Below, piece after piece: positions 36,476 through 47,780 of a DNA stretch of 64,000 bases. Origin of the DNA: Brienomyrus brachyistius (lineage: Eukaryota > Chordata > Actinopteri > Osteoglossiformes > Mormyridae); NCBI RefSeq assembly GCF_023856365.1, contig NC_064542.1:21795838-21859837 (forward strand), written 5' to 3'. The number at the start of each line of letters is the position of its first letter. Position 1 is the first letter of the stretch. A program made the position numbers and the translations under genes. The notes under the pieces are model-generated. The model made no database searches. It saw only the letters and a list, made by a program, of their open reading frames with translations, and was not told the DNA's origin.

Positions 36476-36627
36476 GCGTATGCTCTGTACTTTTGTGGTA
36501 CCGACTGAAATGCTCCAATCCTATAGAGGATCGAAAGATTTATTTTCTTTTGGTGCCAAATTCCGATACCCAAACAGAAAATCCTCAGCTCCTATGACCC
36601 AGTAAGCATGCAGCTTATGTATATTGT

Positions 36628-36800
36628 GTAAAGATCTAGCGTCGCAGGTGATTGACCATCTCACGTAACATTTCACGAGTACGTCATATAGGCCACTGGA
36701 AAAACATATGCTCAGAGACAAACTTGTGAACTGGTTCACGTGTCTGTTATTTTCGTTTGTCGAGTGGCGTAAAAATGCCTAATAAATCGAAAGTGTGCTT
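36628..36800 (+). repeat. 5'-end-like block shared with 24,180-24,385 (MPNKSK start)
   Basis: Similar to the block at 24.2 kb, including 'tgctcagagacaaacttg' and 'ttgtcgagtggcgtaaaaatgcctaataaatc'. After the ATG the frame closes within 20 codons. Three copies of 'tcgcattttgcaacc' follow at 36,830-36,900. Confidence 0.4.
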
Positions 36801-36909
36801 CCTGGGGTTCCAGACTGCGACGATTTAGTCGCATTTTGCAACCATTTTTGTGGTCGCATTTTGCAACCTTTTTTTTTAGTCGCATTTTGCAACCATTTTT
36901 GTGGATGGT

Positions 36910-37270
36910 TGTTAGGTTGAAGAAACTGTTATTAATCATTTTGTTATCATTCCTGTATGATTAGCTATGAGCATAAATACGTATATACATTATTTTGTTG
37001 TCTTCTATCCACATGCTCTAGATTATATTAATAATAGTATTTAGCTTGCACGTACCCTGAGTATGTGCTCAACAGCTCACCTCCCTATTCTGCGTGACTC
37101 TTGCGCCTCCCACTGACTATAAATAACGGAGCCAAGGGGAACCACCCTTTGTAGCACATTCTGCTGAGAGTGTGGATACCCTTGCGCAAGTAAAACTTTA
37201 AAGTGTGTTGTCTCGTAATTCAAAGTGTAGTGTGGAGTTGGGGTGGAAGTGCTGGGTGCTTTCCCCAACA
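36910..37270 (+). mobile_element. Probable solo LTR, 361 bp
   Basis: It starts TGTTAGGTTGAAG and ends TTCCCCAACA, so the termini are TGTT..AACA. A TATA box ('gactataaataacgg', near 37,115) lies in the middle. Flanking pentamers are atggt and atgat, a one-mismatch target duplication. No internal retroelement sequence is present. Confidence 0.55.
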
Positions 37271-37517
37271 ATGATGCAGCTAAATTTTATAAATAGGCAC
37301 AACAGTGGATCTTTAAAAGCACCTGCGTTAACATGGAAGTTACGTGGAAGTGCAGAAAAAAATGACGGAGTAAATGGCATTATTTTGTACCTCAATATGA
37401 TTGAATACCTTTTGCCTGCGTCTCCAGACAGTGCTGGTGTTCTGATGAGTTGAGCTACCTATTGAGACGTGCTATCGAGCCTTTCTGCACATGTGCAGTT
37501 CCACCATCTTGGGATAA

Positions 37518-37573
37518 TGGTTAGGTTTTAGGGTTAGGTTTTAGAATTTGGGGTTAGGGTTAGGGTTAGGGCT
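37518..37573 (+). repeat. Short interstitial telomere-like repeat
   Basis: Several TTAGGG or TTAGG units, the last three perfect and in tandem ('ggttagggttagggttagg'). Confidence 0.8.
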
Positions 37574-38149
37574 ATCGATTAGCACTGTGGTAGCCTAACT
37601 CGACAAATTAGCTCAAGTCGACAGAACACCAGTGAAACGTGCCAGCCATTGTTAGAGGGATAACGTTACATCGTTTTTTATTCTGTGGAAAATGAAAGAT
37701 GGATCTGCCCGGACAGATTTATTTATGAATTATGCACACTGCCAGTCCTATAAGTAACATCAGCAAGTCTCACGCATTGACCGTGAGACACACATTTCAA
37801 ACAGTTCACACGTTCAGTCAGAAAATAGTATTTATTGTTACCGGGAAAATTCCAAAATAAGTTACATGTGATCCCACTGCAAGCACGTTAGTTCATGGAT
37901 ACGCACACATACACAGTGCAAAGAAGGTGGAAGTGGCAGCACAAGATTAGAAATTGGCTGATGACACAACTATTTACCAAAGAAGACGCCTCCCCTCAGT
38001 CATTTTGTCGATAGGATATCAGAACACCATGCTATGGTGTGCTACCTTTCTACTGCCCACACCTAGTGAGAAATTTAAAACAGTTCATTAAAAAATGTAG
38101 TTTCACTACATTGCATGTGTTTGATGCAACACATCTTCGCTCTCCTGGT

Positions 38150-38660
38150 CTGGTGGAAGATCATTGCTGTATGCTGGAGCACAGCAAGGATACTGTCCTA
38201 TGTACCTTCCTGTTTACCCTCTACATGTCTCTCAGTTCATACTCCCAGTTCAGTTCCATTTCCCGCCACTTGTAGAAGTTCTCAGATGCCTTATTTTAGG
38301 ATTTATTAGTAATCACGATGACGCAGTGTATAGCCCACTGGTGGAGAAGTGCTTGTGGTACAGAGAAAACATCCTGCAGGTCAACATCAGTCAGACAGAG
38401 GAGCTGGTGGTGGATTTGTCGTGTACCAGGAAGCCCCTGAGATTAGTCACCCTTCAGACGGAGGTGGGTCCATCTGAACAGCCAACTAGACTGGGGAGAC
38501 AACACAGTGGAGTTGCAAAAGAATGGCCAGAGGAGACTCTTCTGTGTGAGGAAGCTCAGCTCCTACAGTGAGCGTACAGTGAGCTGCTGAGTATGCTCTA
38601 TAGGTCTATAGCTTTTCTATGCTGTGGCTTGTTGGAGAGGGGACATGAGTTCAGGAGATA
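38150..38660 (+). mobile_element. LINE reverse-transcriptase fragment, decayed
   Basis: Frames shift among TVLCTFLFTLYMSL (RT block 'GTVLSPFLFTLYTSD'), KFSDA, REDILQVNISQTEELVVDLS-like text (normal 'LNVSKTKELIVDF'), HLNSQLDWGDNTVELQKN and QRRLFCVRKLSSYS (normal 'QQRLFFLRKL'). This is the C-terminal continuation of the same LINE type as 8.5-9.2 kb, on the other strand. Confidence 0.75.
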
Positions 38661-38662
38661 CC

Positions 38663-38940
38663 TGTTACGTCCCGATCGTTCTGATCCTCCTGTGTGCCAC
38701 GCCCCCTCATTTACCTTGTGTGGAATCCTGTTGTTATCATCCGTTTCTAGTTGTGTTAATTGATTCTGTGTATTTAAATGAGTTTCTGTGAGTGATTCCC
38801 AATCCGGTCCTTAACGTCATAACATCGCTTCTGCCTGGTCCGTGGTCCTGTGGGTCTTTTACCTCGAATATACCCCGTGTTCACCCGACTCCCTGGACTC
38901 CTGCTTCCATTTCCACGCTCCGTGTCTGCGATTTGTGACA
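38663..38940 (+). mobile_element. Probable solo LTR, 278 bp
   Basis: It begins TGTTACGTCCC and ends TTTGTGACA. The text 'cctcctgtgtgccacgcccc' is shared with the reverse complement of the LTR at 30,623-30,908, so the two belong to related families. Flanks are atacc and atgcc, one mismatch. It sits directly behind the LINE fragment. Confidence 0.6.
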
Positions 38941-39125
38941 ATGCCAAATGCCTGAACTCACCAGGAAGGCCAGCTCCATTACAAGACTATTTGTTCTTGT
39001 TGTTACAAATTCCCTTGTTAATTATATCATTAATACTAGTGCTTTCATGCAGTGTTTAACAATGTTAAATATCATATTCACTACAATAATATGCAGCATT
39101 TTTTCTATTTTTACCAAATAAACTT

Positions 39126-39484
39126 CCATCCATCCATCCATTTTCCAAACCGCTTATCCTATTGGGTCGCGGGGGGTCCGGAGCCTATCCCGGAATCAAT
39201 GGGCACGAGGCAGGGAACAACCCAGGATGGGGGGCCAGCCCATCGCAGGGCACACTCACACACCATTCACTCACACATGCACACCTACGGGCAATTCAGC
39301 AACTCCAATTAGCCTCAGCATGTTTTTGGACTGTGGGGGGAAACCGGAGTACCCGGAGGAAACCCCACGACGACACGGGGAGAACATGCAAACTCCGCAC
39401 ACATGTGACCCAGGCGGAGACTCAAACCCGGGTCCCAGAGGTGTGAGGCGACAGTGCTAACCACCGCACCACCATGCCGCCCCA
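39126..39484 (+). repeat. Alu-like fish repeat, full length
   Basis: This is the most complete copy in the window. It has four CCAT units, 'attttccaaaccgcttatcc', 'ggaggaaaccccacgacgac', 'gcaaactccgcacacatg', 'caaacccgggtcccagag' and the closing 'gcaccaccatgccgcccc'. About 358 bp. It carries no ORF of its own. Confidence 0.9.
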
Positions 39485-40479
39485 GTAGATATCTATTTAC
39501 TTATTTTTCATATTCCGTCAAGATCAGTCATTGCCTCATCTGTTGCGCAGGTGTGGCTGGCCATATCAGGGATGAGGACTCGAGTTTGCGACTTAGACTC
39601 GAGTGGCAGTAAAGTCGCTCTTAAATTGACTTCCGACTTGAATTGCAGCTCGTTATTTTTTGACATGGACTCAACTCCGATTCATTCATAGTGCAGGTGA
39701 ACAATAACAGTATTTAAAGATATATTGAAATTTCTACAGTACCCATTGAGCACCAGACGTACATGGAACATAGTTTTATGGGCTAAATCTGGTTGTCCTG
39801 CTATGCCCTTTATATAGTCGTGGGCTGGATTTAGTCTGTTTTGGTCCACATTTACCCCAAGACTTTTATAGACCACTTTTTAACCCTTTTTTAGCCCTAG
39901 TGCAGCCATGAACATACACTGCAGCAAATGCAGAATTATCGCGATGAGTGTTGTGTACACTTCACCCAAATCCAGTACATTATTGCATATAATTAAGTTT
40001 ATATTGAAGAGTTATGTCGCAAGGTATAGTGTACAACCCAGGATCGGGCATCTACCCATTACAGAGCACACACACATACATGTCTACATTTTATAAACAT
40101 CTGAGAGATGAAAAATAAATATCTGGTTTAATGCCAATTTGTTTGTGCAGTAATGTTACTGAGAAGTATGTCGCTAGGGGGAGCTAAAGTTCCTGGTATA
40201 GATGTTCTAATAAGATACAGAATGAGAGCGGAGCCGTTGGGTGTATGACGTGTGTTCAGTGTGTGAGTTGCTGCCAATAAACCAAGTGAATACCAAAACC
40301 AGCCTAGCGTGGAATTATTGCAGTCAGATGATACCACAGTTTGACCTCTCCGCCAATCGAAGATCTTCTCTGAGAATCACTGGGCGGGGACTCCAACCTA
40401 GGGGCGGAACTCTCGACGTTCGGAGATGTCGAGAGGGGGAGAACTCCATTTGTAGATTGCAACACAGTCAGACACGTTT
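39485..40479. other. No gene seen; short relic of the unknown gene's 3' end
   Basis: At 40,103-40,145 'gagagatgaaaaataaatatctggtttaatgcc' matches the 3' flank of the four-exon gene copies (compare 29,703 and 55,792). Bases 40,153-40,340 have LTR-like text, but ends could not be fixed. Confidence 0.4.
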
Positions 40480-41616
40480 GTCGCTATATTTACCGAGTTT
40501 TTAGACTCCTCTAGCGACTCGTTTTAAAAAAGCGACTAGCGACAAATTTAGCTACTTTTTCTGGTGTTTTTGGAGACTCTGCCGTGAAAGCACGTATCGT
40601 TCTCTCTCTCCTCCCCGAGCAGCGGATGCTGCCATGGGCTCCCCTACCATCCCAACTTATAACTGGTTTTCAGTGTCTCCACAAGGCTATATAACACCAT
40701 CAGCTGTGGCAATGGTATTATTTAGCGACTTCTAGTGACTTTTGGGAAAGCCAATCGCTACTTTCCTTGCTAAGGAGTTGGCAAACAGTGTCCGACATTC
40801 AGAGATCTCTCGTTATAAGTCTCTCGTACCAAGTAATCCACACTACGGGGGAGGGTGTCATTGGAAACATGACTTACAGCAAGCTGCAGAAAGCGAATAA
40901 AAAGCGAATCTTTGAGGCCATACTTCTCCTTCGGCACTTTATGGACCCCATTGTTAATTCCCGTCATAACAGAGGCATTGTCAGTCAGTAACTTCCTGAG
41001 GAAAGTCACAACAGCACTGGCTATAGATCTAGCATGTCCTCCCTCAAACTCAACAAGCCCCAGAAATGTTGACGCAATTGTCTGCTTGGTGTAACTAAAG
41101 TACCTTATCACAATCTCCAGGTACTTAGAAACACTTACATCTGTGGACTCATCGAAGAGGAGGCTGAAACGATGATCTGCGGCCAACTTTTTAAGAAAGT
41201 ATGGTGCTAGAACACCATTAACCATTTTGTCCTGTGCATTTTGAAGTGGGTAGCAGCAGTGGAGTCTGGGAAAGCAGCTCTACATGCTTCTCCAATGTGG
41301 TCACATGCCAGCATAGAACAGTGTTCAGCAATAGCTAATGCCATGGTGGCCTCTGCCTTTTTTGCAGAACCAATTTTTTAACCATTGATGGCAGTGTGGT
41401 TTAGCTGGAACTGTTATAAGGTTTTACCTTTTGAGTATATTTTTGAGTTGTCATGTGTTTTTTTTCATCACTGAGTTTGGCATAGAAATCAGCCTTACAA
41501 TACAGGCACTATGCCCGGATAGCATCTCCAATAAAGAGCTTCAACTAGCCTTTAAATTCGGGGTTTGGTTCTCACTCCTTTCTGTATTTCTGAGAGTACA
41601 GGTTAGACTGAGGCAT
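40480..41616 (-). pseudogene. hAT transposase, N-terminal and middle part (left flank of amplicon)
   Basis: The minus strand starts MPQSNLYSQKYRKE at 41,616, a BED-like N-terminal segment, and soon meets a TAG. A long open middle part then reads LAPYFLKKLAADHRFSLLFD, EIVIRYFSYTKQTIASTFLG and TDNASVMTGINNGV, followed by QLAVSHVSNDTLPRSVDYL. This is the hAT RNase H-like core with the conserved DE(S/T).D and TDNA.VM..NNGV motifs. The frame breaks several times near 41,000, and the C-terminal part is missing. From 40,480 to 40,760 the sequence is non-coding DNA with 'gcgactagcgac' text. The first 340 bases (41,275-41,616) are mirrored at the other side of the amplicon. Confidence 0.85.
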
Positions 41617-42310
41617 GATGAATATTTAGCGTATGTCACAGAGAGGTGAACACACAATGAGTAAGAAACTGAGGCTGTAGGTGAAATCGGTGATTTATCC
41701 TAGTGCAGTCAATTAGTTTATAAAGAAAATTTTACATTTATATCCCGCCCTGACTACGCCATGGCAGGCTCAGCCAGCGGCAGCTTCGCGCATGCGCGAT
41801 TCATTTGCCGTCTGGACGCGGAGAGGGGAACATCTCCTGCTCTGACTGCAGCTGAGCAGCGCTTTGGCCGTTTTTTTGACCGTTCGCCATCCGTTCGACA
41901 TCTGTTCGCATCCTTTCGCGTGATGTCGTGATCAGAGATCAATTTGTGTTCGTTATTGAATGGAGTTACAAGGGTGTGAAGGGGGGGGGGGCGCCGGGGT
42001 GGCCTTATACGAAAGTCACGTATTATCATTATTTTACGCCATCCGGTCGAGTGGTGGCGGAAAGTTTCTGCGCTCGTGGGCATGTCGACCGGATGGCGAA
42101 AAATAATGATTTTCGGATGAATGGGCGGATCAGTTCTCTTTGCATTATAATGCAGTCATCAGATCAGCTCCTCCTGCCGTCAATTTCACTTACGAAGTGA
42201 TTGGATCCCAGACAATGGTCTAGCGCCGCCCTTTCCTTTCAGCATGCACATTTAAAGCCGTGCACGCTGGATGTAGTTCAGTGGTGGATGGTCCCTGTCT
42301 GCCCGCAAGG

Positions 42311-43199
42311 ATGGACGCCGCTGTAGAAGGATTGGTAAATTAAAGCATTGCTTTTCACCTTTATTTACCGTATGTTATAGGATATAAAGCTACGTTAAAT
42401 GGCGTTCATATTTGTGTTCATACTTTCAATACAGAGACATAAAGTGAATGACGAAGGTGATACTGCGGATATGTGGTTATCAAAACAGCCGATTGCTGTC
42501 ATCTGTATCTTTGAGGATGAACTCGGCGGCATGCCTTTGTATGTATTCTAAGAATTTCTCTCTGGGCAATAATCGTATTTCAGCCGCAACAAGTTTAAAT
42601 ACTGTATTCATAGTGGTCTCATAAACAGCATAAAACTGGCATAACTATAAATTTTGCCCAAGTTAAACTAACAGCATTATTTTATTAATTGCATTTTCCA
42701 TCTTAATATCACGGTGAAGACTCGTAAAACATAATATATACTGCCGTAATGTGAAGGCAGGAAACATAACAAAATAAGCTGGATTCTTGTGCTTTCGCTT
42801 TGCAGAAACTTGTTGCTGTACAGCACGGAGTATTTGCGCCTGTTCTGCTATAGAGGAGTAACGGACATAGACCCAGAGGAGCTGCTGCAGAAAACGTGTT
42901 GTTTCATCAAACAGCTGGCAGCCTGTGTGAGTCTCCTATTTGATCTCACCGCGGGGGATTTTAATGGACCATTGCAAGATTTCGACTATATTACCTCTTT
43001 CTCCTCTATTCTCGGTTAGCACGGTAGCCATTGTGTGTGTTGTAGCTTTGCGTTTGGCTTTCTTATGTCTTAAGTATATAAATACCACTAAATTTATATA
43101 TTTTTTTCATTTGCAGAACTGGAATCTGGAATTCACGGAATTTGGGCTTCCCCTTCTAGTGGACGTCCCATCAGCAGCCAGCTAACTACCATGGGATGA
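42311..43199 (+). CDS. Four-exon gene of unknown function, copy G1 (139 aa)
   Basis: Exons: 42,311-42,334 (MDAAVEGL, donor GTAAAT), 42,435-42,538 (RHKVNDEG through FEDELGGMP), 42,806-43,014 (LLLYSTEYLRLFCYRG onward) and 43,117-43,199 (ELESGIHGIWASPSSG .. LTTMG, stop). Lengths of 24, 104, 209 and 83 nt and phases 0, 2 and 1 equal those of copy A. The frame is open throughout. The donor of exon 1 (GTAAAT) is weaker than in A and B (GTAAGT). Compared with A, exon 3 has two silent changes only, while exon 2 has eight amino-acid changes. The 3' side continues with about 300 bases of sequence shared by all copies. Function unknown. Confidence 0.6.
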
Positions 43200-43559
43200 T
43201 GAACTCCCTCTCTGAACAGTGAGAAACCTGCAAGGATGGACGGGCTACAATGATAATTACCGGTGGATCGCTGTATCAATGGGCCAGGAGCAACTGCTGC
43301 TGCTCTCAATCTGCTTCTGAAGAGGACAATTTTTCCCAATCTGATCAGGAACAAATGAAATGACATTCAGTTATATAAATGTACAATGCCTGCTTGCTTA
43401 AGTTATTACATTCCTGCCTCCTTTAATGAATTTTTCTGTATCCAAATATGATCCTATTTTATAGTGTCTTGGGGAAAGAAATCCCTCCCTATTTTAAGCC
43501 AGACAAAACAGCATTAAATCAGATATTTATTTTTTATCTCTCAGATGTATATAAAATGT

Positions 43560-43745
43560 AGGCCTGAATGTGTGTGTTCTGCTATGCATCGGCTCCCCGT
43601 CCGGGGTTATTCCATGTATTGGGCCAATCGCTTCCAGGTTAGGCCCCGGACCCCCATGTCTAACACCCCTGGATTGTGTGTATATGGAACAGAAGATGAG
43701 GACTCAGATTCCTTCTGCCGACTGGAGGGTTTATTCTGAATAATA
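43560..43745 (-). repeat. Diverged reverse Alu-like repeat within module G1
   Basis: 'ctccccgtccggggttattcc' and 'gttaggccccggacccccatg' resemble the reverse complement of the repeat's 'gggtccggagcctatcccgg' region. Matching blocks lie at 49,030-49,215 and 55,590-55,780. Confidence 0.45.
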
Positions 43746-44009
43746 AGAGTTTAGAACTATGCGTATGTACAGAATATCTATGGTTATAGGTTTCTGTCAC
43801 ATTCTTCGGCAAGGCTCACGACCAACTAACAACAAAGTGATACACTGCTCACTGAATACACAGTCAGGAGAAAAAATTAGGACACCCCATTAAATACTTA
43901 ATTCGTTATTAAGAAATATTAATATTAAATCTTCTTTCAAATCATATCTGAAGATAAAGGTGATGTAATCGTATCACCCATGCAAAAACAAACAAATTCA
44001 GCATCATAG

Positions 44010-44175
44010 AATCCACTATGAAATCTTCATCGTATCAGAGGGTGCTTGAGGACAATGTGGGATCATCTGTCCTGAAGCTGAAGTGGTGGTGGACCATGCA
44101 ACATGACAATGACCAGCACCGCTGTGAGCCATTTGGATGCCCTAAGCACAGCAGCTTTGTGGTGCCTCACCACCC
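44010..44175 (+). mobile_element. Tc1 transposase C-terminal relic, module G1
   Basis: MKSSSYQRVLEDNVGSSVL then LKWWWTMQHDNDQHR matches the catalytic D-block of Tc1 transposases (YQKVLEENVRPSV .. W.MQQDNDPKH). The catalytic D is kept, but the DPKH context has changed. 'aaaaaattaggacacccc' at 43,871 is a typical Tc1 end. This is a dead copy carried along in every G module. Confidence 0.7.
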
Positions 44176-45318
44176 CCTCGACAAAAACAGAATAAAAATT
44201 CAATATTTATGTGCTGGTTGATGTTATTTGCTGGAACTGCTGGTAGGTGGCTGCTCATCTGAATCTTCCTCCTGGCCTTGAGTTCCTCCTTGCACAAATC
44301 TCAGCATTGACCCTGTGATTATTGTGAAAATAGTCAAATTTCAGGGATTTCAAACCGAAATACAGTGTACAAATTAAATTCAAAATAGGACAAAATTTGA
44401 ATATATAAATTGCTGATTTATCTATAGGTAAATCGTTTGTGCCTGACATAATTCCAAACCCAATTTCACCTTTACAGGAAAAAAACAGAGCTGTTGAGGC
44501 ACAATACCAAAATTCAGAACGTCGTTTGAAAACTCTTAAAAGGTTTTTAATACACTCTTAAAAAACTTTAAAATATATAAATATATATATCTATATATCT
44601 CGCTTTTTAAAGGGGCCAAACATACTTCTGGGTGATGAATAAAGTCCAACAGTCTCAACATTGACCGAAAAATATTTAGTAAATATTTAGTTTGCTAACG
44701 GTAAACTAATCGCATGCGCGATTCATTTGCAGTCTGGAGGCGCAGGGGTGAAGATCTCCTGCTCTGACTGCAGCTGATCGGGGAAACTCGGCCAATAAGG
44801 TACGAGATTTTATGCCCTTTTGCAATTTTCAAGTTAATAGCGTGAACGAGCTGTATTTATGTTTTCTTTGGTTATTTTTTAGGAATTTGCCCGTGTTTTA
44901 CTGATTCATTTTATGAATTATGTGCTTTGTTTTATTTAGTTCTCGCGGCATGCTCAACCGGATGGATATGTGAATAAATGCCCGTGATCAGAAAATGACT
45001 TGTGTTCGTGTTCGTTACTGAGTGGAATTACAAGAGGGTGCCTCAGTGGCCTCATAGGAAAGTTACTTATCATCATTCTTGTAATTACTACTACTACTAT
45101 TTAATAGGTTTTGCTAAGCAGGTAAATTCAAGTGGGATTATTCTATTGCGTGAAAATCATTTTCATTATATTATGCGGAAGTTCTAACGTTGAAATTCAC
45201 TTAGAAAAGGTCTCAATGGTAAACTGCACAGCTTTCGCCACCGTCGAAGATCCGGCGAGTAGGGAGCGAACTTCAGTCGCAGAAATGCTGCCGAGGGCCG
45301 CTCCCCGGCTTGTCTACC

Positions 45319-45470
45319 GCCAGTGCCACTAGTGGCGCAAACCGTTCGAGTCCTAGGGAAAGGGTCTGCGCTCAGACTGTGGCCGGAAGTTCGACTGCTT
45401 GTCGAATCGCCAGTGCCACTAGCGGCACAAGCCGTTCGAGCCCTCGCGAAATTCTCCGCCTCTGACGCCA
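45319..45470 (+). repeat. 90-bp minisatellite, two units (module G1)
   Basis: Units start at 45,319 and 45,409 with 'gccagtgccactag.ggc.caa.ccgttcgag'. Modules G2 and G3 have three units each, so repeat number differs between otherwise matching arms. Confidence 0.85.
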
Positions 45471-45588
45471 CTTCCTCTTATGACGGCAGAGGCGGAATTT
45501 TTTTTTTTTATTATTATTATTTTTACGTTTTAAAGCCGTGCACGCTGGATGTAGTTCAGTGGTGGATGGTCCCTGTCTGCCCGCAAGG

Positions 45589-45764
45589 ATGGACGCCGCT
45601 GTAGAAGGATTGGTAAATTAAAGCATTGCTTTTCACCTTTATTTACCGTATGTTATAGGATATAAAGCTACGTTAAATGGCGTTCATATTTGTGTTCATA
45701 CTTTCAATACAGAGACATAAAGTGAATGACGAAGGTGATACTGCGGATATGTGGTTATCAAAAC
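45589..45764 (+). pseudogene. Truncated unknown-gene copy (exon 1 and half of exon 2), end of G1
   Basis: Exon 1 (45,589-45,612) and the start of exon 2 (45,713) match G1. The copy stops inside the codons for SKQ at 'tatcaaaacg'. The sequence then turns into 'gcttgtggctg .. cacaagccgttttga', a fold-back joint. Confidence 0.85.
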
Positions 45765-45863
45765 GGCTTGTGGCTGATGTGGCTTGTGGCTGACTAGCGG
45801 CACAAGCCGTTTTGACGTTTGACCATTTAACGTAGCTTTATACATAAGCTGTGCAGTTTATCA

Positions 45864-46380
45864 TTGAGACCTTTTCTAAGTGAATTTCAACGTTGGAACA
45901 CCAATAGCAGGAGCAATGATTCTGCTGCTGGTCCATCAGAGACAGCAGCCAGCATGTCTCCTCTAGTGACATCAACAAGCACTGCTTCTCCTGTACCTCT
46001 GCCAACAATTGCTGCCCCAAAGCAACCCGCCCAGCTACCCAATGACTTAAATGGCAATATACCATCCCAGCCAATACTGGGTAGTTACCCCAAACGTGTA
46101 TTTGGTGGTACATCATTAAGATCATTCAATCCCGCCTGGTACCGCACACGGACATGGCTGGAGTTCTCTGTTGTGTGGGACGCATGCTTCTGTTTCCCCT
46201 GTCGGAAATACGGCAGCACTGGTAATGAGAGGGATGTAGTTTTTACCTAAACTGGTTTTAACAACTGGAAAGCAGCACTTGATCGAGAGAAGGGGCTACA
46301 GAGGCATGTGTGCAGCCACAAGCATGTGCAGGATTCAACCATGTGGACTGAGCATAAAAGCAGAGAGGCCACAGGGGGGA
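45864..46380 (+). pseudogene. TTF/ZMYM-type zinc-finger fragment (T1, left arm)
   Basis: The frame reads LRPFLSEFQRWNTNS, a Ser/Thr/Pro-rich part, LPNDLNGNIPSQPILGSYPK, then FNPAWYRTRTWLEFSVVWDA and CFCFPCRKYGSTGNE. This is the TTF-type zinc finger found at the N-terminus of ZMYM-like hAT transposases (W..Y....D..FCFPC). A TAA interrupts after DVVFT, and the frame then resumes as TGFNNWKAALDREKGLQRH. The same stop sits in all copies. It has no ATG, since the frame enters from upstream. It ends abruptly at an inversion joint near 46,377. DNA binding and dimer contacts are the usual role of this domain, but no complete transposase exists here. Confidence 0.8.
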
Positions 46381-46789
46381 CTGACCATCCGGTCGAGCAT
46401 GCCGTGAGAACTAAATAAAATAAGGCACATAATTCATAAAATGTATCTGTAAAAACACAGGCATTTTTCCTAAAAATAACCAAACACAAACATAAATACA
46501 GCTCGCTCACGCCATTAACTTGCAAATTGCAAAAGGACATAAAATCTCGTACCTCATTGGCCGAGTTTCCCTATGCCTGGGACGGAGGACGCCGGCGTTC
46601 ATGCTCGCCTAGGGCGCCTCATCGGTTAGGACCGTTACTGCTCCTCACTGTACCAAAGCGTTCACAGGCGGCCGCTCCTCGCGCAGCAACCCCGCCCAGC
46701 TGCAGTCAGAGCTGGAGATGTTCACCCCTCCGCGTCCAGACTGCAAATGAATCGCGCATGCGCGAAGCTGACGCTGGCAGAGCCTGCCC

Positions 46790-47425
46790 TGAGCCCGCCC
46801 TGAGCCCTAACTCATTCACACAGAGAAACTTTATAGCACTACCAATACTCTTGACATAATAATGGTTTTTTTCAAGTTTAGTTTTACCAACCAACACTGA
46901 ATGCACTGTCCTCCCTGTGGCCTCTCTGCTTTTATGCTCAGTCCACATGGTTGAATCCTGCACATGCTTGTGGCTGCACACATGCCTCTGTAGCCCCTTC
47001 TCTCGATCAAGTGCTGCTTTCCAGTTGTTAAAACCAGTTTAGGTAAAAACTACATCCCTCTCATTACCAGTGCTGCCGTATTTCCGACAGGGGAAACAGA
47101 AGCATGCGTCCCACACAACAGAGTACTCCAGCCATGTCCGTGTGCGGTACCAGGCGGGATTGAATGATCTTAATGATGTACCACCAAATACACGTTTGGG
47201 GTAACTACCCAGTATTGGCTGGGATGGTATATTGCCATTTAAGTCATTGGGTAGCTGGGCGGGTTGCTTTGGGGCAGCAATTGTTGGCAGAGGTACAGGA
47301 GAAGCAGTGCTTGTTGATGTCACTAGAGGAGACATGCTGGCTGCTGTCTCTGATGGACCAGCAGCAGAATCATTGCTCCTGCTATTGGTGTTCCAACGTT
47401 GAAATTCACTTAGAAAAGGTCTCAA
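46790..47425 (-). pseudogene. TTF/ZMYM-type zinc-finger fragment (T1, right arm)
   Basis: Mirror partner of 45,864-46,380, extending further: after the shared stop it continues through HKHVQDSTMWTEHKSRE, KTKLEKNHYYVKSIGSAIKF and LCVNELGLRAG before changing to GC-rich non-coding sequence with 'gcgcatgcgcgattcatttg'. Both arms point towards the centre of T1. Confidence 0.8.
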
Positions 47426-47780
47426 TGATAAACTGCACAGCTTTCGCCACCGTGAACGATCCCGCTACTACAGCGGCGAATAAGGAGCGAACGACAGTCG
47501 AAGAAATGCTTTCACCGTTCGCCATCCCTTCGAAATGGATGGGCTCCGGACCCAGTGGATGGATGGATGGATTTCGACCGGATGGCGAACGGTGAAAGCA
47601 TTTTTTCGCCTATTGGCGAATTTTGTGGTGTTCTGAGCGCAGACACGCCCACGAGCGCAGACACTTGTGATTGGATCCCAAACATCGGTCTAGCACCGCC
47701 CTTTCCTTTCAGCATGCACATTTAAAGCCGTGCACGCTGGATGTAGTTCAGTGGTGGATGGTCCCTGTCTGCCCGCAAGG

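Noticed and set aside
37518..37573. Possible chromosome-end or fusion scar from TTAGGG repeats
   Set aside because: Only three perfect tandem units; this is within what simple-sequence drift gives and is no evidence of a telomere.
40153..40340. LTR with TGTTACTGAG start
   Set aside because: The text near 40,260-40,320 is LTR-like, but no matching end or target duplication could be fixed.
43133..43366. Minus-strand frame MSFHLFLIRLGKIV repeated in the G modules
   Set aside because: It is antisense to exon 4 and the 3' flank of the four-exon gene; repetition reflects module duplication only.
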